Shown here one piece after another: positions 25,694 to 37,771 of a DNA stretch of 64,000 bases. The notes under the pieces were generated by a model. It searched no databases. It worked only from the letters and a program-made list of their open reading frames with translations, and was not told where the DNA came from. Position 1 is the stretch's first letter. The number at the start of each line of letters is the position of its first letter. Source of the stretch: Scedosporium boydii (taxonomy: Eukaryota > Ascomycota > Sordariomycetes > Microascales > Microascaceae); the NCBI GenBank assembly GCA_002221725.1, contig NJFT01000199.1, forward strand, positions 1-64,000, in the 5' to 3' direction. The position numbers and the translations under genes are program-made.

Positions 25694-26820
25694 TGTTATA
25701 GGATTAAGATCTAAGTGAAAAGGGTATTACCCCTAAAACCGATTTCCCTATTAACTTCAAGCTAAAAAGTTATTATATTTATATCGAGCCTCTAGAAGAG
25801 TTCCCTAAAAAGGAAGAGATTTTTAAAGCTAATACTAAGGCTTACTAGATAGTAAGTTTCTTAAGACTTTATAAGCATCTAACTATTAATATCTTATTAG
25901 ATTTTGAAGGTTTTCTATGTCTATGAGTGCTAAGATTCTCGATTTATCGAATAGGTATTAGAGCTAATAGTATTTAGTAGGAATCGAACTCCTTATTACT
26001 TCTTTTAATCCCTTAGCAATTATAATAGTACTATTACTACTATGATAAGCTAGCTGAGGAGGATAGCTATAGATTGTAGGCTTATTAGTAATATAATTTT
26101 CAAACCTCGAAATAAAGTCTTCCTACTATATAATATAGGGCTTCCTTAAAGTTATTGTATAGACTTATAGTTAACTAAGAGGCTATAAAGGACTAAGGCC
26201 CTGCTGATCGCCTTCTATAGCTAGCGCAATCCAATTGCTTGCGAGTACTGTATATATAGATATAGTAGTATTAGTTTTTAGTGGGCCCCCCTTGGTTTTT
26301 ATAAGCTACTATCTTATCCTTTTAATAAATACATTTCCTTATCTAGCTACTAGTTTAGGGCTTACTTAAACTATATATTTCTTATATATGCACTATAATA
26401 TAGTTACTATATTCTATTAAAGGTAGGGGAGTCTTCTAATATAGTAGATTTAGATAAGTTAGGTATAGGTATCAAGTTCTTTAATAAGGTAGAGAAGGGG
26501 AATAAAAAGGATTAGATTTAGGTAGCTAATTATTATAGATAGTCTTCTTTCTTATTAAAATATCTTAGATATACTAACTTCGGTGAGTATAGAGCCTTGA
26601 TTTCTATACCTGCTCTGCTAGCTAATTATGCTACTTAGTAAGAGGGAGGAAGTAATAATAATAAGGAAAATAGGGTAGAGATAAAATAAGGGATTAAGGA
26701 ATATAGATAGTAACTTAAGGGAATTAAAAGAAAAGAAATAAATAAGAGATTAGAATAAAGGAAACTAAACTATAATAGCTTCTTTAATCTAACTTATTAC
26801 CTAGTTTTATTAAGGTAATC
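25694..26820 (+). pseudogene. Antisense ORF of the extra 3' module of element B
   Basis: The plus strand, opposite to pol, reads as protein with RIP-type stops: SEKGITPKTDFPINFKLKSY, then IVSFLRLYKHLTINILLDFE, then PFNKYISLSSY, then RYTNFGEYRALISIPALLAN. One frame change occurs near 26280-26320. Element C has a matching plus-strand peptide at about 34360-34460 (PFNKYISLARYQDKTYINY). Many differences between the two are synonymous in this frame (AAA/AAG Lys, TAC/TAT Tyr, ATT/ATC Ile). That supports real coding on this strand before decay. I recognise no domain; the function is unknown. Confidence 0.55.
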
Positions 26821-26869
26821 TTTATACTTATCTTAATTTTAAACTTCTAGGAGTTAAACTTCAATTTTA

Positions 26870-29800
26870 TAATTAAGATCTTCAGGGTAAAACTATAGTC
26901 TCTAGGGTTAGATCAAGGTCTCTTGTAGTTAATTAGTAGTTTCCCTATTACTACTAAGTGCTTCTGGCTAGGGGTTGTCTTCTATATCCTTATCTATTAT
27001 TACCTAGCTGTCCAAGGTTATATAAAAGCGCTTGACTTTGTAAGAAGGGTGAAAACTACTAATTAGTATATTATTAAGCTCTTCTAGTTATATACTCTTA
27101 CTATCCTTATATAGTTCTTAAATTCGAAAAGGTCCTCTCTAATGTAGTTTGAGCTTATTAGTTGTAGATATATCAGATGCTCTAACTTTATTATATAGAA
27201 GGATCAAGTTCCCTTCCTATAGAGGAGTATTTTAAAGCTTAAAGTAGTTAAGTCTATTTATCTAGTCTACAAGTTTCTCTTTAAAGGACATAGCTTTTCT
27301 AATTACAAGTATAATATCTTCTTCTTTCTATAGTAGTAGCCTAGTCTAAGTAGTTATAAGGTCTTCTATTCCTTAAATTTTATCCTACTTAAGTAGTCTC
27401 TAAGTAGAGACTTTAACTTTAATTAAGAGTACTAGTTTATATCTAAAAACAAGGTAAAAGAGACTATACTTAATAGAGGTTTAAACTATAATCCTATTAG
27501 CTATCTAAGTATAGGAAAGGATATTAGCCTACTTCTTAGTATAAAACTTAGTAAAAATTCCAGCTAAAGTAAAGTGTCCGGATTCAACTATTCTATTTAC
27601 TTAAGAATTATAAGCTAATAAGAGGATTACTTAAATTCCTCTATCTTTTAAGTTCTTCACAAATTCTACCTTATTCTCTAGTCCACCATTAATAACTACT
27701 TTAAAAGGTTGGCTATAGACATTAAGGACATCCCATTAAAACTATCTTCGCATTAACTTCGCATTAGCCTTTACTAATACCCCTACTTATAAAAACCTAG
27801 TAAGGCAATAGTAAGCTTTAGCAATATACTAGAAGGATCAGTCTTAGGGTATATACTAAATATTAATAAAGACTTTATAGAATAGGCGCCCAGATATAGT
27901 AAACTATACCAGGTCCTCAGGGCATCTCAGATCCCATCGTTAACATTTAACACAGGCTTTTACTTTATCTATAATCTATTTCTAAAGTCCTTTCTAATAG
28001 TACCTTTAGCTGATCAGTTAGTATATTATATCTCAGCCTTGATAGCCTAATAAATTATGTAATTCTATAAAGATTTTATTTCTTTTACTATTGTTATCTA
28101 CTACCCTACATTTAGGAAGTGTTTTTATAACTCTAGCCTACAGAATACGATAATTAATACGAAATTTCAAATACTTAGACTAGAATCAACTGCAGTCTTA
28201 TATATTAAGGTTTAGAGGACATTTAAGAATTAAAAGGAATTAGGTAATCTAGAGAGATTTCTCTAAATAGAATCTATTAAATAGTAAAGATTCTTCTAGA
28301 AGAAGAATATATTATTTTATAAATTTATTAAGATCTTAGTCTTCTTAAAGCTCTTATAAATCTAACTTTCTAGGGGGCTTACAAGATAGAGCATTAGCTA
28401 TATTATTATCCTTCCCTTATATATAATAAGCTTTAAAGTCAAACAGCCTAATATAGGTAATCTAGTTATTAATTACTATACTTAGGATATCTATAGAGCT
28501 CTTATTTAATTGATAGATAAGCACCTAGTAGTTAGTTTCCAAAATGAACCTTATTCCTATTAGATAATAGCGAAGCCGCTAGAACATAGTAAGGACAGCT
28601 CTTACTTCTCTCTTTGTCTAGTTATACTACTTCTCTATTTCCATCTAGTAACTACTTTTATATCAAATAGGATATTTACTATCTTCGAAGATTTGCGCTA
28701 ATATAGCGCCCTAGCCAGTTAGGCTTCCATCAACAATAAGATAAATCATTCCAATATCTTTAAAGTAAACTAGAACTCTTAAAACTAGTTAATTAACAAG
28801 GGCTCTCTTTAGGGAGTCTATTAATTCTTACTATTTAGGCCCCTAGATAAAGTAAGCGTTTTTCTTTAATAGCCTAGTTAGGGGTTCAGCGACTATAATA
28901 TATCATATAATCTATATCCTAAAAAATCCTATTATACTAAGGAACCTACAAACATCTTTAATAACCTAATATAGCAGCCATTCTAAAATCTTCCAGACTT
29001 TAAAATCACTAGGAGATCGTATTCCATTCCCACATATATATCCAACTACAATATAGGATAAAGCTACCTATAGACTCTTCCCTCCTAAAGTATATACTCT
29101 AGCAAGTTTAAGGTTTAATAGCACTACATTAACATTATAGAAGTACTTATATATATACCTTCACACTCCAGGCAGTTCAGGATAGATCTTATTATTATAT
29201 TTCGTCATAGGGCCCTTAGTAACTATATCATCGATATAGACTTCAGTAATATAGGGGAGTAAGTTATATAAAATAGTAGTAATAGCTCTTATAAATTGCC
29301 TAATAGAGTTCATAGCTCCTTAAGGTAGCCTATACATCTATAGTAGACCAATAGGCAATTTAAAGGTAGTAAAGTCCCTACTCTTAAACACAAGCTCGAT
29401 CTAGTTATATCTAGAAAGCAAGTTAATTAAAGATAGAACTATATATTATACTATAGATTTTAAAAATCTTTTAGTATTTAGAGGGATAAAGGCATCGCAA
29501 ATCGTATACTAGTTTAAGGGTTGATAGTTAGTAATCAGTTAGAATCTACTATCTTTCTTTCCTACAAGGAAGATTCAGTTCCTATACACCCTATATCTAG
29601 GCTCCAAGATGCCTCTAGCAATCCTATCCTTTAGAATATCAATGAGGGCCTTAATCATTTCTAGCAGAATCCTAATCAATAGTAATTACTATACTCTATA
29701 AAATTCTATTTATATTTCTTAAGTAGGTACAACTTCTAGCTTAATTAAGCTAATTTCCATAAAGTCCTAAACTAAAGCTACTTCCTAATTATAGAGGATT

Positions 29801-30900
29801 TTAATAAATAAGGCAAGCTCCTCAGAAGTTATTTAGTCTACAATACCCTTAATAATATCCTTTAGACATTCTTTTATAAGCTAAGTTCCCTTAGGGATCT
29901 TAGTAAAGCAAGGTATAATAAATCCTTTATATTTTATTCCTTATAGTTATCCTTTTACTTTATTCTATACTTTTGTCTTCTATTAAAGGTTAATAGTAGG
30001 GGCACTTCCATTAGGAGGGGCATTATCTACTAGTTAAACCTTTAGGGCTTTCTATTTATATAAGGTCTAGACATCCATAATCACTTTAGCTTACTTCTCC
30101 CTTTCTCTTCTAACTTTCCTTAGGGCCATTTTCATAGAAAACCTTCCTATTATCTTATAGAAAGCATCGATTATTAGGATAGCCACTACTTTACCTTCTT
30201 ATAACCTAATATTGTAAAGTAGCTTAAACCTAAATTACATCTTAATACTCAGCATTCTTCCCCCTATCTTTATAAGAAGGTAATAGGCATTCTAGGCTAA
30301 ATTAAACAGAATCTTAATAATTAGTTATTCTCCTAGAAGGAGGTTAGCTATAATATTATCTAATATAGAAACAGGAAATAAGGGTTTATAGAGAAGGGAA
30401 TTAGTTAGTTTAGTAAGTAATAAGAGAGGACTTAGATTAAAGAATAGGAGTACTAGGTAGCTAGAGAGGGAGCCTCTTCCAGCTAGGACCCCCTGATCTC
30501 ATTTCCCTCCCTACTAACAAGAGTAGGCAAGTCTAGAAGTAGCACCACAAGATAAGCTCCACCTATAATCATTTTACCTCTCATAAGCCTACTCTTATCA
30601 TTATAGTTAAAAATAAACTTCAAAGTATAGATAAAAGGCATTCCAAGTAGTAGAGGCACCATCACTTACAAGTCTTCAGTAATAAAAACCTTAAAGTTGA
30701 TTTCGCGTCCTCCCAACTATAAAGTTATATTAGCTCGTCCACAGAGTTTAAGGGGCCGGCTTCTATTAAAGGCTTAGCACACCACTTTTAACTACTCGTA
30801 CACAATCTTATTAGCTATTACATAGCTCTTATAGATCATACTAAGCTTAGCTCCAGTATCTATAACTCTGATAATATCCTTATTCATCCTAGCCCTAATC
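26870..30900 (-). pseudogene. pol of element B (protease, RT, RNase H, integrase), RIP-degraded
   Basis: Landmarks on the minus strand run in order. The aspartic protease active site is VIDTGAKLSMI (about 30830-30862), followed by LLLGMPFIYTL (about 30625-30660). The RT core is VYIDDIVT (about 29218-29245). RNase H reads LIVDGSLTG (about 28715-28745). The integrase zinc motif tail is ACVKC with RCP downstream (about 27905-27960). The integrase core gives VINGGLENK (about 27680-27705) and LLAYNSQVNRIVESGH, the (D)NG...E pattern. The chain ends near 26870 after a GPFRVQEL-like stretch. Most breaks are TAG at Gln codons. The protein would have cut, copied and integrated the element. Confidence 0.85.
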
Positions 30901-30949
30901 TTAACTTAAATATATAGGGATTACTAGATCAGGCCAATATTCTCTAGGG

Positions 30950-33092
30950 TAAAAAAATTTAACATAAAGGCCCTTAGATCCCTCAGTATAGAATCCTACT
31001 AATTATTATCTTCTATAGTAGCAGATATCATTTATATATAAGGGAGGCTATTTCTAAGGATATCCTATACCTAGTCCCTATCCTAGTTAACTTTTAGGTT
31101 AAGCACTTTATCAGGATTAGCTAGTACACATTAGGAATTATTGATTACTGGATTAGGAACAGCTTCTAGGTATCAGGTAGTTGGATTCCAGTTCCTCTCT
31201 CCTTATTACTAGGCTTCTTCTTTTAAAATTAGCTTACTAGGAAGATAATATATTCTAATTCCATCAGGTACATTAGAGATTTTGTAGTATATTAGGTCCT
31301 AGATGCCTGGGAAGGAGACTAATTCTTAGATCAATATCTTAATAGTGCTATCTATCATTTACTATATAATAGCAGATTCGACTAGAATTTAGGGCAGGTT
31401 AGGTAGTTGTAGCTATTTTACTATCTTATTACTTACAGGAATGTCTATAGGGTTTATCTTTACAGGAATTAGCTAATCAGTAGGTAGTATTTCCATCTCT
31501 TGTTCCTATCCTTAGTTAAGGGAAGTCCTAGAGGGTTCCTCAATAGTTACCTTTTACCTCTTATAGGCTCTAGCCATGAGGACATAGGCATCCTCCTCGT
31601 CTAAGGGACCTGCGCTGCTTTCCTCTATAACAAACTACTGTTTAGGGGTAGTCTTATCTTTAAATAAATAGGCTTCGACAAAGTTCATTGTAGCTATTTT
31701 AGGCTCCTTCTTAGAGAAGATAGGTTGTCTTCTATTCCTTGTAAAGCCTCTAGCCTTCTCTTTATCCTAAAGTTTATAAATGTCCTTATAAAACTCTTTA
31801 GCGATGGCCTGCGCTTCAGTACTTAAAGTAGGGAAATCTATTTGCTTAGCTACTCTCTTATAGGCTTAACTACTAGGGATCTCATAGAGTGTATATATAG
31901 CTATAATAAAGTCTAAGAAAGGTATTTTGTTATCTATAAGGTAGCAAGTCCATGACCTTGAAATGTCTAAACGTTTATCTATATCTTATTCATCAAAACT
32001 AAAGGTTATAATAATCTATCCTCAATAGTAGACCGCGAACCTATATAATTTAATATTTGCTTGGATTTAGCATTTACCTCGATTATATTCATACCTACAG
32101 TACTAGCATCTAAACTGTAGTTAGGTCCTTAGTGTATTAAGATAAGGTAGGTAGTAGATGTTATCTATGCTGCGTCCTTATATAAAGAAGAGAGTAAGTT
32201 TCTCTATACTACTAATCAGCTTATCTATCTTGTCATCGGTATTAAGTTCTTTATACTGCGAGGCAGTCTTAAGAGGGGAATTAATAGTAATATACTTAGT
32301 AGGCGGGGGCATTGTAGGCCACTCAGGGGCAAACGATCATACTAAAACCGGCTAATCAGCCATTTTTCGAGCTAGGGTTGTATACAACATACCGTAATAA
32401 CGCTAATCTTATATATCGGTTTCTACCTCCTTAGCTATAGTAGCTATTATAGCTTTAACTAACTAATCTATAGTCATAGCTTTCAGCTTAGCGTTAGTGC
32501 AATGTTTGATCATTTTAATACAGTCAATGTAGTCCTTCGAAAGCACCATCTACAAGTCTTAACGCTTTCGTTCTTCTAAGATAACTGCGCTCCTACACTT
32601 ACTAACTAAGACTTTCCAAGTTCAAAGCCACTAATTCAACTCCGTCCAGTTCTTCAGGGCTTTCTTCTCTAGGTGCTTAGCATACTCATCCTCATAGCCT
32701 CCGAGTTGCAGGGTATCATCAGACCAGAACGATTTAAGTAGTTGTTTCTTAGCATCTTCCCAATTCTTAGCTACATCGAGGATTTCCTAGACAGTGAACT
32801 TAACACCTTGATCAGCTTTGCAAACAGCCTCATAGAAGACAGCATATTTTCCAGAGAACCCTCCACGATAATAGTAGGAGATGTCTTTATAGTTATCGAG
32901 AAATTTAGTGATATTGTTACCATTAAAGGTTAGGACCTTATCCTTAGCCATTGCCCAACTTAGGAAGCTATAGGAACCTTTATCTACAAGGGCATCTTCA
33001 TTCTTTAGGATCGAGCTAGGAGTAGCTCCTTTCTCATCAGAGGAGGAATCTATATATAGAACTTTCAGTTAAGGGATTAAGGAGGAAGACAT
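30950..33092 (-). pseudogene. gag of element B, RIP-degraded
   Basis: The ATG at 33092-33090 (minus) opens a long readable stretch with few stops: MSSSLIP, then LKVLYIDSSSDEKG, SYSFLSWAMAKDKVLTFNG, DNYKDISYYYRGGFSGKY and SDDTLQLGGYEDEYAKHLEK. Further down it gives EAQAIAKEFYKDIYKL and Lys/Arg-rich segments. Position between primer site and protease, and general composition, fit Gag (capsid). I did not find a clear CCHC zinc knuckle. The boundary with pol is not resolved. Confidence 0.65.
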
Positions 33093-33735
33093 CTTAAACA
33101 AGTATTAACTTAGTTTCTCTAAATGAGGAGTATATAGTTCTTAGGCAGATAAGTAAGGATATAGAGGACGATAGGGAGTAACTAAAAGTGCTTCTTATTC
33201 TTTTATTGCTTTTTTGTTTTCTCGAAAGGCTTCAAGTTTACTCTTTAAGGAATTTACCTTATAGTGCAATCAAGCGCTATAGAGAAGGCATCTAACAAGA
33301 ACGACTCGCCCTAATCCAATCGTCAGGATGAGCCTCGGCAGGAAGACAACTAGGATTCCTATAAGGATTCCTAATAGAAAGGTTTTCTCTTAGCTTCCCA
33401 ATTGCTAATTGATAAGTCGCGATAATTCATTTCTAGTCCCTACAATCTATTCTCGCTATAGGAGACTAGCTTATACTAGTCTAGTCAGACCCTTGTCCTC
33501 AGGATAGAGTTTTTTAGTACTAACTAACAATTTCAGCTAATTAATAAGAGCTCTCTTTACAAAGATATTTGCTTTCCGACCTATTGGCCTAGGACAGCAT
33601 TTGGCTTCCTCAGTTGTCATCGTCATCTCAATTTCCGAGGCCTTCAGCCCTTGGCACTTCTCGTCATGCCTTCAACAGTTCGTTTTGTAAGTAGTTTGCT
33701 CATGGCTTGCAAAGGAAGCTTCTCAAGCTTGCTGA

Positions 33736-33757
33736 GCGAATCCTGGTTAGACCTCCA
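33736..33757 (-). other. Primer-binding site of element B (tRNA-Gln type)
   Basis: One base inside the 5' LTR the minus strand reads TGGAGGTCTAACCAGGATTC. Its complement ends CCTGG-TTAGACC-T-CCA, which parses as a T-stem strand, a 7-nt acceptor strand, discriminator T and CCA. A GGTCTAA acceptor with discriminator T fits fungal tRNA-Gln as I know it (yeast ends AAGACCT). Element C has the same site, RIP-altered, at 42249-42267. Confidence 0.65.
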
Positions 33758-33758
33758 A

Positions 33759-34256
33759 TTTATCGGAGCTGGGCAGCACAACCAACAACACAAACAAGAC
33801 TGTGCTACCTACTTAAGAGAATAATCAGGAGTGGCTGAGAGCTACACTGCAAAGAAGAAATAGTCTAATGGTTGTTGGAATAGTCTGATGGTCAAGTAGG
33901 ACATTGAGAAGTAGATGATCAGTCGGAATCTACATTGTAGGACATCACATCCAAAGAAGAGAAGAGAAATGTAAAGATAGGAAAAGAAGTAATATTGAGA
34001 AAAGAATAGTAAAGAACGTCTACTACAACAATGCTCTGGCCGATAGGAAACAACTGATCGCTCCCAATCGCGATGCTGTCCTTCGCCTGCTTCTGCGCCG
34101 TCCTTGCCTTGTCTAAGAACTAGTCTATAAAAAATGGGGGGCCATCATCCTTTTATGTGTAAGTAAGGTTCGGATGTGTGGTACATCGGGCTTCCGGTGG
34201 CGGCGCCAATCAGCAATGTGGCGGCGCCGCCGCCAGTCGCCCTATACACCAACATA
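33759..34256 (-). repeat. 5' LTR of element B
   Basis: This 498-bp LTR is the least mutated B LTR (it keeps GGCGGCGCCGCCGCC). A TATA-like TACACATAAAAGG sits at about 34150-34163 on the minus strand and probably drove element transcription. Differences from the 3' LTR are almost all C/T or G/A. Confidence 0.88.
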
Positions 34257-37200
34257 ATAGCTACTTTTTATAGCTACTAGAACCTAATTACTTATAATAA
34301 ATATACTTATAGACTTTCTATTATTAGCTTTAACTAGTTCTTAAAGGTATTTATTTCTATTACTTTTCCTTTTAATAAGTATATCTCCTTAGCTAGATAC
34401 TAGGATAAGACTTATATTAATTATTTATTCTATATAGAGGGTTATAAGTATAGCTATTTAGTCTTAAGTACTAATAAGTACTTAGAGAATACTAAAGATA
34501 GTAATGATTTTAGCTATAGTATTAATTTCTTTAATAAGAATTACTATAAGACTACTTAGAGTACTAGTCTTCCTAGAAAGTATTTTATCTTAGTACTTAG
34601 AAAACTCCTTCTAATCTCTAGTCTTTTCTAATTTAAGAGGTAGTAATATTAAAACTAGTTAATTAACTAATTTTAATAAAAGAAAATAGAAAAATAGAAG
34701 AAAAAAAAGTTAAAAAAAGGAAAAGAAATTTAAAAATAAAGATAAAATTAATATAAAGGAGATTTATTTTTAGCTAACTATTACTAGTACTATACTATAC
34801 TACTTTTTACTATTATAGTCTTCTCTCTAACTTATAAAATCCTTATATTTATCTAGGTTAAGTTCTAGTCTCTATAGAAGTTAAACTTTAAAATATAATA
34901 GAGAGTTATAATTATTATTATCTTCTAAAACTTCTTTAACTTTTTTAAATATTAAGGTATTATCTAGTAAGTCTATCTTACTTATCTACTATCTATTATT
35001 ATTATAAAACTTCTTAACTTAATATAATAGCTAAAAGCTATTAATTAATATACTATTAAGCTCTTTTAGTTTTAAACTCTTCCTTTCTTTATAGATTTTA
35101 ATAATTTAAAATAGCTTTCTCTATCTTAGCTTAAGTTTATTTTTAGTAGATATATTATTTTATCTTATATTATTATATAAGAGTACTAGATTATTAGGTC
35201 TAAGTAGCTTAGTCTACCTCTTATAGGTATTATTTTTATCTGTCTTCTAAGCTAGCTTCTTCTAGTATTTTATAACTTTTTACTTTACTAGTTTTATATT
35301 ATTTTCTTTTTATTTAAAGATTTTAATTTATAATAAGATAAGCTAAAAATAATCTATAACTTCTTCTTAGTTAATTAACTACTATATAGGAATTTAAACT
35401 TCTATTAGTAATACTAGCTTATAACTAAAGACTAAATAGAATAGACTATATCTTATTAATATTCTAGTAGTAACCCTATTAGCTAGTAGAGTAAAGTTAA
35501 GTAGCTTTACTTATCTTATTTCTCCTTTTCCTAACTTCGTAAAAATACTAGCAAGGCTATAGTATTTAGCTTTAATAATTCTATTTATTTAGAGGTTATA
35601 TACTAAAATCTATACCTAGTAGATATTATATTTCTTTAATAGTTTTAGTAGTTTTTTTTTATTTTCTAGTCTACTATTAATAATAATAGTAGTTAAAAGC
35701 TTAAAGAAACTAATAACTAATTTTAAAAACTATTTTATAATAGTCTTTATTATAGTATTTATAAAACTACTAGCTACTATATATCTTATTAAGTTATATC
35801 TAGCCTCTACTAGATAGTAGTATCTATAGCTAAGAAATATATATTAGATATTAATATAGACTTTCTAGAATAGATAGCTTAGGGAGGTTAATATTAAATA
35901 ATCTTAAAGCCTACTAGGATTAAAGTTTTAATATTCTAAGTAACTTTTAACTTTCTCTACTACCTAGCTCTAGAAGCCTTCTTAATAATAAAACCTACTA
36001 ATTAATTACAATATATTATTCCTCCTCCTATAATCTAGCTCTTAATACTATTTTTATTAAATAGTCTTCTTTTTCTCCTTAGTATTAATTACTCTTCTCT
36101 TTCTATAACTATTATAGCTCCTAAGCTATAAAATACTTAATTTAACTTAGAACCTAATAGCTCTCTTTCTAAAAGTATAAAACTTTTTAAAAGTTATTTT
36201 AGCTAACCTCTAGAAGAAGAGTAAGAATTAAGTAATTTACTAATATTTATTTAAATAATTTCTATTAAGAGGCCTTAAGGCCTCTATATATAAGATCTAT
36301 TAATTAATAAATTTATCTAAGTCCTACTTATTCTCCTTTTTCTATATATTAGATAGGCTAGGCTCTTTCTTTAAGAGGGCATCTACTACTATATTATCTT
36401 TTTCTTAGATATAGTAAACTTTAAAGTTAAATAGTTAAATATATATAATCTATTAAGTAATTAAAGTACTTAGAATCTTAGAAGATTGCTTATTAAGCTA
36501 GTAGGTAAAAACTTAATAATTAGTTTTAAAAATAAAATAGATTTTTATTAAATAGGTTTATAGCTTATAGAATATAGCTAGAACTCCTTAATATTTTTAC
36601 TTAGTCTAATTATAGTTCTACTTAGCTAGTATTTAGATCTTATTTTTAAACCTTATAAGGTATTATTCTACTCTAAAAAGTTAGGTGAAAATAGCTTCCT
36701 ATTCTAATAGTAAAGTGTTAATAATTAAGTAGATTAGTTTAGTATCTATAAAATAGTCTAGGACCTTTAAAACTAGCTCTAAGAAAAGTAATTTCTTTAG
36801 AGAATCTATAACTTTCTATTAATTAACTATCTAGATAAAAGTATCTCCCTTTTTTAAGAGCTTAGTAAGAAGTAATACTATAATAGTATACTTGAAAATT
36901 TAGATTTTATAAAATCTAGTAATACTAAAGAAGCTTTAGATATGTTTAAGATTTTTATAGATTTACTATTCTATAATCTTTTAGATATTTTAATTAATTA
37001 GAAATCTCTTTCTATAGCTATAAAAGTAGCCTATAACTTTATAAGCTAGCTTTAACTAGTCTATCTTTTCCCCTAAAGCTATATAGCTAGCTAGCTCTAA
37101 GTTTAAAAGTATTTTATTAATATTTTATAAATATTTAAAAGTATATATTTTTACTCTAAGTAATTTAAGTACCTTTATATTATTATAGTTATTTATCAGC

Positions 37201-37274
37201 CCTCTTATAACTATATTATTAAGGTAAGCTATAGTAATATAAAGTATAAGATTATAAAGAATTATAGTAACTAT

Positions 37275-37771
37275 TTTATCAGAGCCGGGTAGCATAACTA
37301 ATAATATAAATAAGACTATACCGCCTATTTAAGAGAATAGTCAGGAGTAGCTAAGAGCTACACTGCAAAGAAGAAATAGTCTAATGATTGTTAGAATAGT
37401 CTAATAGTTAAGTAGGATATTAAGAAGTGGATGATCAGTTAGAATCTACATCGTAGGACTTTATATCCAAAGAAGAGAAGAGAAATGTAAAGATAGGAAA
37501 AGAAGTAATATTGAGAAAAGAATAGTAAAGAATATCTACTATAATAATACTCTGGCTAATAGGAAATAACTGATCGCTCCCAATCGCGATACTGTCCTTC
37601 GCCTGCTTCTACGCTATCCTACCTTTTCTAAGAACTAGTCTATAAAAAATGGGGGGCTATTATCTTTTTATATATAAGTGAGGTTCGGATGTGTAGTATA
37701 TTAGGCTTCTGGTGGCGTCACTGATCAGCAATGTGGCGGCGCCGGCGCCAGTCGCCCTATATATTAATATA
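37275..37771 (-). repeat. Solo LTR, family B, inserted next to the RT core of element C
   Basis: This 497-bp LTR in minus orientation has exact CTAT duplications (37271-37274 and 37772-37775). It keeps the B promoter region but is RIP-altered (TATCAGAGCC for TGTCGGAGCC). No internal B sequence is present. Confidence 0.85.

Larger units (their letters stand above)
22501..34256 (-). mobile_element. Full-length Gypsy element B (11,756 bp)
   Basis: Two 498-bp LTRs (22501-22998 and 33759-34256) in the same minus orientation bound the element. The target duplication is ATAG (22497-22500 and 34257-34260). The order on the minus strand is 5' LTR, primer site, gag, protease, RT, RNase H, integrase, extra 3' module, polypurine tract, 3' LTR. 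Protease before RT and integrase last is the Ty3/Gypsy order. The LTRs differ mainly by transitions, and coding regions hold many TAG codons at Gln positions: RIP, but lighter than in A and C. It is longer than typical 5-8 kb fungal Gypsy elements, largely because of the 3' module. Confidence 0.9.

Noticed and set aside
30483..30665. Open frame of 60 aa (LLLGMPFIYTL...) as an independent gene
   Set aside because: It is an unmutated stretch of the retroviral-type protease region of element B pol.
32158..32933. Two plus-strand open frames of 63-65 aa
   Set aside because: They are antisense shadows of the gag frame of element B, which reads well on the minus strand.
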